The notes under the pieces: model-generated
Seen by the model: only the letters and a program-made list of their open reading frames with translations
What the model was told of the DNA's origin: nothing
Databases searched by the model: none
Part shown: in pieces, positions 30,927 through 39,000 of the stretch
Position numbering within the stretch: position 1 is the stretch's first letter
How the letters are laid out: each line of letters opens with the position of its first letter
Position numbers and translations under genes: made by a program
Assembly: GCA_963575745.1 (NCBI GenBank)
Contig: CAUYUJ010012536.1
Location: 272,761 to 315,260, forward strand
Source: Prorocentrum cordatum
Taxonomy: Eukaryota > Sar > Dinophyceae > Prorocentrales > Prorocentraceae
Reading direction: 5' to 3'
DNA: 42,500 nt

Positions 30927-31511
30927 TGCTGCTCTCTTTGTTGCAAGATGCTGTTGTCTGCGGTTCCCTGCTGCTCTCTGCTGCTCTCTGCTGCTCTCTG
31001 CTGGTCTTGGTGCTGACAGCTGCTCCCTGCTGGTCTCTCTGGCTCTCGTTTGCCCCCTTCTGCTCCCTGCTTGCCCTCTGCTTGCCGATGCTGGTCTCTG
31101 CTGCTTCATGCTGCGCTCTGCTCCCTGCTGCTTTATGCGGGTTTCTTCTGCTCTCTGCGGCTCTCTGCTGTTCCTTGCTTATCTCTGGTATTATCTGCTT
31201 CTTTCTGCGGCTCTCTGCTGGTCCCTGCTGCTCTCTTTTGCTCTCTGCTGCTCCCTGCTGTTCTCTGCTGGCCTCTGCTGGCCTCTGCTGCTCTCGGCTG
31301 CTCTCGGCTGCTCGATGATGGTTCCCGCTGGTCTATGCTGCTCTCTGCTGCTTTCTGCGGCTGTATGCTGCTCTCTGCTGCTCCCTGCAGTTCTCTGCTG
31401 CGCGCTGGTACTCTCATCAGCTCTTTGCTGGTCTCTGCTGCCTCTGCTGCTCGTTGCTGCTCCATGCTGCTCTCTGCTGGTCTCTGCTGCTCGATCATGC
31501 GCTCTCTCTCT

Positions 31512-31559
<48 letters not shown>

Positions 31560-32926
31560 GTATCGTTATGTTTCCTGCTGCTCTCTGCTGCTCTCTGCGG
31601 CTCCCTGCTGCTCTCAACCGGACACTGCTGGACCCTGCTGCTCGCTGCGTCTCTGCGCAGCTCCCTGCTGCCCTCTGCTGCTCCCCGCCTGCTGCCCGCT
31701 GCCCCCCGCTGCTCTCTGATGCCCTCTGCTGGCCTCGGCGGGTCGCCTGCGCTGTCTGCTGCGGCAGCCCTGCTGCACTCTGCTGCTCCCCGCTGCTGCC
31801 CGCTGCTCCGCTGCTCTCTCCTCTGGCCTCCGCAGCTCTCTGCTGCTCTGCGCAGATCCCTGCTGTCAGCTGCTGCTCCCTGCTGCTCCCTGCTGCTCTC
31901 TGCTGCTCTCTGCTGGCACTTGCCGATCTCAACCAGTCGCTGCTGCTCTCTGCGTGTCTCTGCTGGTCTCTGTCGCTCTTTGCCGGTCGCTGCTGCTTTC
32001 CTCTGCTCGCTGACGCTATCTGCGAATGACAGAGTATACAGTCTGCCTTGCATTGAAGTGCGAGCCACATAGGAAAGGCTGCTCTCTGTTCTCTCCTGGT
32101 CTCTGCTAGTCGCTGCTGGCCCCCGCTGCTCTCTGCCCATCCCTGCTGGATGCTGCTGCGCCCTGGTGCTCGCTGCTGCACCCTGCTGCGCTCAGCTGGT
32201 CACTGCTGCAGTCTCCCGCCCTCTCTGATGCTCCCTGCTGCTCTCTGCTGCCCTCTGCTGCTCTCTGGTGCTCGCTGCTTGTCTCTTTCCGCTGTTCCCT
32301 GCTGGTCCCCGCTGCTCTCTGCTGGCCCCTGACGCTCTCTGCGGCTCTCTGCTGCTCTCTGCTGCTCCCTGCTGCTCTCTGCTAATCCCTGCTGCTCTCT
32401 GCTGGCCTCTGCTGGTCTCTGCTGCTCTCTGGTGCTCCCTGCGGGTGTCTGCTGATCCCTGTTGCTCTCTGCTGCTCCCTGCTGCTCCTTGCGGCTCTCT
32501 GTTGGTCTCTGCTGATCCCTGCTGCTCGATGATAGTCTCCGCTGGTCTTTGCTGGTCTCTGCTGCTCTCAGCTGTTCTCTGAAAGTCGATGCTGGTCGCT
32601 GCTGCTCTCTGCGGTTCCCTGCTGCTCTCTGCTGCCCTCTGCTACTGTCGGCTGCTCTCTGCGGCGTTCTGCTGCGATCCGCTGCTCCGTGCTGTTCCCT
32701 GCTGGTGTTTGCCACCCGTTGATGCTCTCTGCTGCTGCGTTGTGTTCTCTGCTTCTCTCTGCTGGCGCTTGCAAGTCTCAGCTGGTCTCTGCTGTTGTCT
32801 GCGGGTCTCCTCTGGTCTCTGCTGCTCTCTGCTGGTCGTTGCTGCGTGTTTCTGCTCCCTGACGCTATCTGCAGATGATACATGATGCATTATGCCGTGT
32901 ACTGGAGTGCGGGCCCATCCCGCCTG
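30927..32926. repeat. 2-kb CTCTCTGCTG decamer minisatellite in two blocks
   Basis: Variants of the 10-bp unit CTCTCTGCTG fill 30927-32010 and 32080-32860, with a (CT)n run at 31502-31552. Each block ends in a related tail of about 60 bp beginning GACGCTATCTGC (32012 and 32861). The unit has no stop codon in any frame, so long ORFs appear on both strands (QQRAAESSRE on minus, LLSAALCCSL on plus). Confidence 0.95.
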
Positions 32927-33770
32927 AGACCTTCTTGCACATCAGTCACGGGCGCGTTGGGAACGCCTCGTGATGTGCCCGTTTGGCGTGCTCAAATGAA
33001 TGCCTGGTAGAGTTTGCCGATGGCCCGCTTGGATTGCCAACCTGACGTGCGAACCCCACAAGGAGGGATTCCCGCCTGAGACTTCCTCGCTACGCACTCA
33101 CAGATGAAGCCCCCGCGTGAGACTTCTTCATATTCATCCCCGATGAACCGAACAGTGATGACAGTTGCATGTATCCGTTGGCCCGCTCTGATTACCAACG
33201 TGAAATGCGGATCCCATGGGGAGGGGGTTCTCGCCTGAGGCTTCCCCGCGGGTCACTCACAGACGAAGCTCCCGCCTGATACTTCCTTCCTCCGTATAGC
33301 CAAAGGAAATTACCAACATGAAACGCGGACCCCATAAAGATGGGGCGTTCGCCTGAGAATTCCTTGCGCGTTATTCGCAGCCGAAGCTCCCGCCTGAGAC
33401 TGCCTTCCTCCAAATTCAATCAACCCAGAGGAGCCGAGAAGTGACGGCAAATAGACATGTCCAATGGCCAGCTCGGATTACCAGTATGAAACCCGAACCC
33501 CATAGCGAGGGGTTCCCGCCTGAGACTTCCTCGGAAGTCACTCACAGACGAAACTCCCACCTGAGACTTCCTCCATATTCAACGCAGAGGAATTGGAAAG
33601 CGACGGTAGTCACAAGTTTCCGATGACCAGCCCGAATTGCCAGCATGAGAAGCGGACCCCAAAAGGAGGAAGCTCACCTCTGAGACCTCCTCGCAATTAG
33701 CTCACAGACGAAACTCCCACCCGAGACTTCCTCCATATTCAATCCAGAAGAGCCGAGGAGCCTCGACAGT
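32921..33770. repeat. Satellite of about 120-165-bp units
   Basis: Five to six diverged tandem units, each with CGCCTGAGACTTCCTC twice (about 50 bp apart), CTCACAGACGAA between them, then a segment like GATTACCAACATGAAACGCGGACCCCA. Unit starts lie near 32921, 33072, 33227, 33350, 33516 and 33675. No gene. Confidence 0.85.
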
Positions 33771-34350
33771 TACAGGCTTCCAATGACCTTTTTTCGCACC
33801 ACCAACATGAAGCACGCACCCGGCAGGAACGTGGTAACAATAGTGATGGTGATGGTGATGAAGGGGACGCAAGGGGCGGTGGAAGAGAGGAGATCTTGCG
33901 CGGATGTGCGCAGAGGAAACAAACAAAAACCGGCTTAGGATGTGGAGGAAAAAGAAAACGTTGAACCCCTCCTTTATGGAGGTTTTCGTTGGCCGCGACT
34001 TCAGATTCTCCTCCTCCATGGGCAACCGAAGCCATAACGTGAAGAGTGTGAGATGTGCCGGCGGCGAGCCAACGGAGGAAGTGAGAAGGGGCGGGCTTTT
34101 TTCGGAGATTCGGATGCCTGCCCGCCTTGTATAAAGTTGTGCAAGCCTTCCCCGGGGACGCAGCAATCTTCTGAGAATGCCAGAGGGCTTCTGAAAATGC
34201 CCGCCGCCTTCTCACAAGGCCTCTTCCTTCTCACTCCGCCCTCGTGCCCGCCGCAGGTTGCAGTATTGAGCGAACTGTTTATTGAAACGCTGCGCCACCT
34301 GTGCAGGGTAGGGAAGGAAAGAAGAGGAGACAACAAAGGCAGCAACTTTT
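33771..34350. other. No gene seen
   Basis: Ordinary-looking sequence with only short open frames. No RNA gene was recognised on either strand. Confidence 0.4.
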
Positions 34351-34595
34351 GAAACGTGTGTGTGTACGCTTGTGTGCGTGCGTGCGTGCGTGTATGTGTG
34401 TGTGTGTGCTTGTGTCTGTCTGTGTACGCAGCAGCGCAACCCTCGAAAGCGCAGTCCTTCGCCAGCGCAGTCCCTCTGCCCAGCCGCCGACGCAAAAATG
34501 TGCGTGCGTGGTGTGGTGCGGTGTGGTGCGGTGCGGTGCGGTGCGGTGTGGTGTGGTGTGGTGTGGTGCGTGGTGTGGTGTGCGCATCCGACACT
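34351..34595. repeat. GT and GTGCG/GTGTG microsatellites
   Basis: (GT)n near 34354-34420 and alternating GTGCG/GTGTG pentamers at 34501-34580. Confidence 0.9.
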
Positions 34596-34904
34596 GGTCG
34601 CTCATCTTATACCGTGGGCGGCTAGACGCGCAGCGCGCGACATGATCTGCGTCCGATTCCTGCCGCGCATTGACCAACGTCGACGAGAAACAAGACCGCG
34701 CGCGATGTACGCCGTGCCCCGCTCCAGCCTCTCATGTTGCATCGTCGGCGGCAACATGTCCAGCGCGCGAAGTGCGCCGCGTCTCATCCCAGCCACGCGT
34801 GTGGAGAAGGGGGGGAGAGGAGGGTCAGAAGGAAGAGGAGGAGGAGGAGGAGGAGGAGGAGGAGGAGGAGGAGGAGGAGGAGGAGGAGGAGGAGGAGGAC
34901 GAGG
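34596..34904. repeat. Left flank of the copia element: satellite unit and GAG tract
   Basis: Contains GCGCGCGATGTACGCCGTG and GTGCGCCGCGTCTCATCCCAG, which resemble GCGCGCGATGTGCGCCGCG in the right flank. A (GAG)n tract follows (34835-34899). The last five bases, CGAGG (34900-34904), are the target duplication. Confidence 0.75.
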
Positions 34905-35010
34905 TGAGGTTGGTGGAGGGCCCCCCCGGCGCGGCCTTTTCCCTGGGGTCTTGAGCCTTGAGCCAAAGCGCGAGGCCAAGCAGGGTGGCAGCATGGGGCC
35001 TGTCCCCGCA
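34905..35010 (-). repeat. 3' LTR of the copia element
   Basis: 106 bp, short for a copia LTR. It differs from the other LTR by T/G near 34939 and G/A near 34961. On the coding strand it contains CTTTGGCTCAAG followed by GCTCAAG (34968-34950), matching the 3' end of the dinoflagellate spliced leader (UUUUGGCUCAAG). Confidence 0.92.
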
Positions 35011-35130
35011 CGCCGCCCTGCCGCCCTGCGCCGGCCTTGCTGCGCAGGCGCGGCTGCGCAGCGGGCAGTCCGAAGTTCAACGACAGTTTGACTACACGCA
35101 TGCCCTGGAAATCCGACCTCACGTTTATGA

Positions 35131-36048
35131 TCACCTCCGTACTGAACTTCCGATCCAAGACATCGCACGAGGCCGGCTGCCGATGGCGGCCGGGGGGGCG
35201 CCGGCAGCCTTGGACGTCATTCCAATGCTGCTCCTCTTGGGGGCGGCCCGAAGCAGAGAAGTAGAGTACGTACCTGTAGAACCTCGTTTGGCCTTCTTGT
35301 TCAACGTTCTGTTGGCGTTCATCCTGGACCGTTGGTTGATGTTTGGTGGCTTCCGAATTACGACGCGTGCAGGACGGAGGAGAAGCTGTTCAACTGGTTC
35401 AGCGGCAGCCTGTCCGAGAAGCTCGGCCGTCAGATCCGGAATACCCTGAATCAGGAAATCATCCCGAAGATGCTGTAATGGCAAGTTGTTCTCATTCACC
35501 AACACGAACTCGTCTGTGCCGAGCCTGCGGGAGATAAGGGTTTTGAGGGCGCCGTAACGGTCCACCCTGTCGACCTCGATGACAAACGACGTCCCCTCCA
35601 AGGGATTCGTGCAAGTAACATGAAAGCAATCATCGTCCGAGCAATCGACCACGATCGTGAACACCTTGACGGGGTATTCGGATCCTCCCGCTGGGGCTGG
35701 ATGAGGCTTGGGGAGTTCTGGACGCGTATCGCCCCGAGCCTTGAAACGCTCCCGGTCCCTCCGGCGAGCCACCCAAATGCAGATACGGCTGCGGATGTCT
35801 GCCTGCAAGCGGTTTGATCCAGCCGGGCGAGGCTCCTCGCCGCGACTGCCACTGCGCCGCCGCACGTGCGTCTTCAGATCGGCTGCCTTGTCGAGGACCT
35901 GTCTGTGGAGGTCCTGGAGGGTGCTCAGACGTGCTGCCTGCAGGGGACGGCTCGGGTCGAGCCGGGCGGTGCTCTGAGCGATGCCCTCGGCGTTGTCCAG
36001 CATCGCCGCCCGGCAGGCGAACTCCACCATGCGCTCTCCAGGAGGCAT
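35131..36048 (-). CDS. Second ORF of the copia element, with a ubiquitin-like segment
   Basis: 305 aa, starting nine bases after the gag-pol stop codon and wholly inside the LTRs. Residues 1-110 are basic and hydrophilic and include one palindrome-derived peptide (SRGEEPRPAG). Around residues 125-220 the pattern resembles a ubiquitin-like beta-grasp: strands VFTIVVDC, FHVTCTN and FVIEVDRVD, a helix GALKTLISRRL, then EFVLVNENNLPLQHLRDDFL and GIPDLTAELLG. The last 70 residues are basic, with a long Arg/Lys-rich tail. Extra 3' ORFs are known in some copia lineages (env-like in Sireviruses), but this does not look like an envelope: no signal peptide or membrane segment is visible. It may be expressed by reinitiation or from a separate RNA; role unknown. 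Confidence 0.75.
   Translation of the reverse strand: MPPGERMVEFACRAAMLDNAEGIAQSTARLDPSRPLQAARLSTLQDLHRQVLDKAADLKTHVRRRSGSRGEEPRPAGSNRLQADIRSRICIWVARRRDRERFKARGDTRPELPKPHPAPAGGSEYPVKVFTIVVDCSDDDCFHVTCTNPLEGTSFVIEVDRVDRYGALKTLISRRLGTDEFVLVNENNLPLQHLRDDFLIQGIPDLTAELLGQAAAEPVEQLLLRPARVVIRKPPNINQRSRMNANRTLNKKAKRGSTGTYSTSLLRAAPKRSSIGMTSKAAGAPPAAIGSRPRAMSWIGSSVRR
35819..35850. repeat. 32-bp in-frame palindrome, copy 5 (second ORF)
   Basis: Same 32-bp unit as in gag-pol: arms GGCGAGG and CCTCGCC around a CT centre. The outer stem is AGCCG/CGACT with one mismatch. It encodes SRGEEPRPAG. Confidence 0.8.
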
Positions 36049-36057
36049 CCGGCTCTG

Positions 36058-39000
36058 TCATGACGGCGACGATGCAGATGGACATGTTGATGACCCCGAT
36101 GGCACCTTAACCATGCATACACGGACCGATCCATTAGTGAATGTATCAGCTCGGATGCCGAACGACCGCCCTATGAGGTACATGAGCTTATTGTGGCCAA
36201 TGGCTTTTGTAAACGCATCGGCTATGTTATGGATTCCAGGCGTGCGGTTTGGTACAATCCCGCACTCATGCAAGAAGAGTAACGATACCTCCGCGTGTTT
36301 TTTCAAATGTCCAATCTTCTGGCTGTATCCTTTTCTGATGGCCTGTTCAACAGCTTGGTTGTCAAGACGACCAACAATCTCTACTGGAGTGGGGCGTGTG
36401 TACTCGACCATGGCTGCGAGACGAATGGCGTTTTTGGCTGTTGTGGCCCATGCGAGGCTCTCGCTTTCGCCCGTGCTGGTGGTGGCGACGTCCTGCCGCG
36501 CAGCTCCCCACGAGAGAGGGTACTGTGAACCCTTCGGCCCGACCAGCTCCAGATAGAAACCGGTAGTGCTCTTCAGACCGTTGAAATCTGCATCAGACCA
36601 CGCATGCAACAATAGGTCGTCCCAGCTGTCACCTGCATTGAGCATCACCAGCTCGAGTCCACATGTGGTCGACAAATACCCCGCAAGATGCGCAAGTTCT
36701 GTCTCTGCCCACGGACACCACTTGTCGACGTACCGGGCGACACGGCCTACAGCGAAGGATATGTCGGGGCGTGAACATCGAGCAGCGTAGAGGGTCTCAC
36801 CAATAATCTGGCGCCTGCCGGTGCCGGCCTCTGACGGTGGGATGTCTTCCGGGCGTGGAGGCGACGTCTGCTGAGCCGGAGTTGTTGTTGGTCGTGCTGC
36901 CTGTCCCGTGACGGTCTCCCAATCGTGGACGATACGTCTGCAATAGTCGGCCTGAGAGATGGTGCACACGGTACCGGACCTACCGTCAGCGAGTTTCATA
37001 AGACGCGGAGGGCTACAGATGCACCCCAAATACTTGTGGACTATCTCAGGCGACTTCGAAGAAAACATCGTGCGGATGACGGCCCAAATGCTCTCACGGT
37101 TCCGTTTCTGCGCGTCCAGCTCACAATCGTCGACATATGTAGCCATAGTGGAACAATGCTTCGAACTACGATTTTGCCGGTGGTGTGGAATCATAATCTG
37201 CTGATATGTGTCGTGCCAAGATGGCGTCTCAACACGGTATTGCTGAGAAAACGGATTCTGGCCACCTTGGAGTTCAGCATCAACCCAAGTTTTAAGTTTC
37301 AAAGCCCGCTGGAGGGCCTCTTTGTCGTTGTCCTTGTGCCAGAGATAGAAGACAGCCGGTTCTTCCTCCATCGATTGCCAATCGTTCCACATCAACCACT
37401 GCGTAAACGCAGCGATGAAGTCGGAGCCGGACCGTTGAAGACCATACAAGGCACGCTTCAATCTACAAGCTGGCATTTTCAGAGAACGGAAAAGACGACG
37501 GACATCTTCAGGGAGAATGTCTATGACCTCTGCTGGTATGAGTATGTAGTATTCGATGTCACCCCCGACGAAGATCTGCAAGTACGCACTCAACAAATCT
37601 ATGGTTTCGGTTTCCCTCCCCATGGCAAGGCTGCGTGCCTGCACGAAGCGAGCTCCGGCCAGGCTGGTAACAGGAGACCAAAGCAGGTCGGGGGAGGAGC
37701 GCACAACGCGCATGTGTTTGTTGAAGAGAGTGTTCCCCATAGCGACGAATCGGGCCTTGCACTCATGGAGGGCCGCTGGGAGCTCGAAATGTTTCTCTGA
37801 AGTGAGGAGTTTGCCCTTTACGACGCGGGCCGAATCCGGGATCGAGTCGAGCTCTTGGGGTGGTGCCCACACAGGGTGTTCCATCATTCGAGCGAACTGC
37901 TGGGCCGCAGCCTCAACACCACGAGGGGTCTTGAGGTACTTCCTCGTGTCCATGAGTTGGGTGACGTGCGCCGCCTGACGCCCGAGCACGTACATCACCT
38001 CAGACTCCAGCTCCTGCCGGACGATCTCGGTCGAAAAGGCTCGGAAAATATCTGAGGCTGGAGGTGCAACTTGGAGATCGGGCTGAAGAAACGAGGTCTT
38101 CGTAAACAACGTGACGACTTCCTCTAGGGATGGATCCGGGTACCCGTCTTCATCTTCAGACGTACCAGAGGATGCCAAAGACGACGGTGTGCTGAGGTAG
38201 GGCTCGGAATCCGAGCCTGACAAATCATCCGAAGATTCTAAACCTACGTGGGCAACACGACGACGGGTCCTCCGAGATGCTTCCGGCTGAACTGTCCTGC
38301 GATCGCGCTGACGCGCGTGGTAACGCTCCCGCCAATAGCGTCGTCTCTCCTCGGTCGTGGCCCTCTTGCTCGACCCAGCCACGGGAGTCGTCTGAGCCTC
38401 CGCCGCCGGTGGGGGTCCAGTCGGGCGAGGCGCCTCGCCGCGACTGTCAGCTACGCTACCCGGCTGCGGGGGACTCTCCAGGAGAATATCTGCCTCGATG
38501 TCGCTCGGGGCAGCTCCCACATCCAAGGGTACATCCAAGGGTACTGGCTTCGAGGACGGAGAGGAGAGCGGGAAGATCGTCTCGCGGAAGCGCACTGTGG
38601 TGCATACGATCTGCCGCTCGACAACCCACCGCTCACCGAGCGGGGTGATCGGAGCCACCCGTATTCCCCCAGAAGTTTTCGAATCGAAGCCGACGAAGAT
38701 CCCGAGCTTTGCATGGGAGTCGAACTTGTCGGTCCGTTGCGGTTTGTGCACGAAGTACAAGACTTTACATCCCCACGGGGGCCATTTGGAGACATCGTGA
38801 AACGTGCCGTCTGGGTTCTCCAACGCTTGTGGGACCTGTTTCTCGGCGAAGCCAGGGACCTCATGGGGTGTATTGTCGAAGATGTTGTTGGCATGCTGGT
38901 AAGCTTCATCCCAAAGAGCTTTCGGAGCAGAACCTTGCAGGAAAATGGCCCGGGTAAGCTCGAACAGGCTCTGGATGCGACGCTCGGCAATGCCATTGGC

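Noticed and set aside
30883-32883. Long frames in the decamer array (Leu/Cys/Ser-rich on plus, Gln/Arg/Glu-rich on minus)
   Set aside because: They arise from a stop-free 10-bp unit and are open on both strands and in several frames at once.
32921-33770. Regularly spaced repeats that could suggest a CRISPR array
   Set aside because: The spacers are themselves repeated and diverged, unit length varies, and the genome is eukaryotic. It is a satellite.
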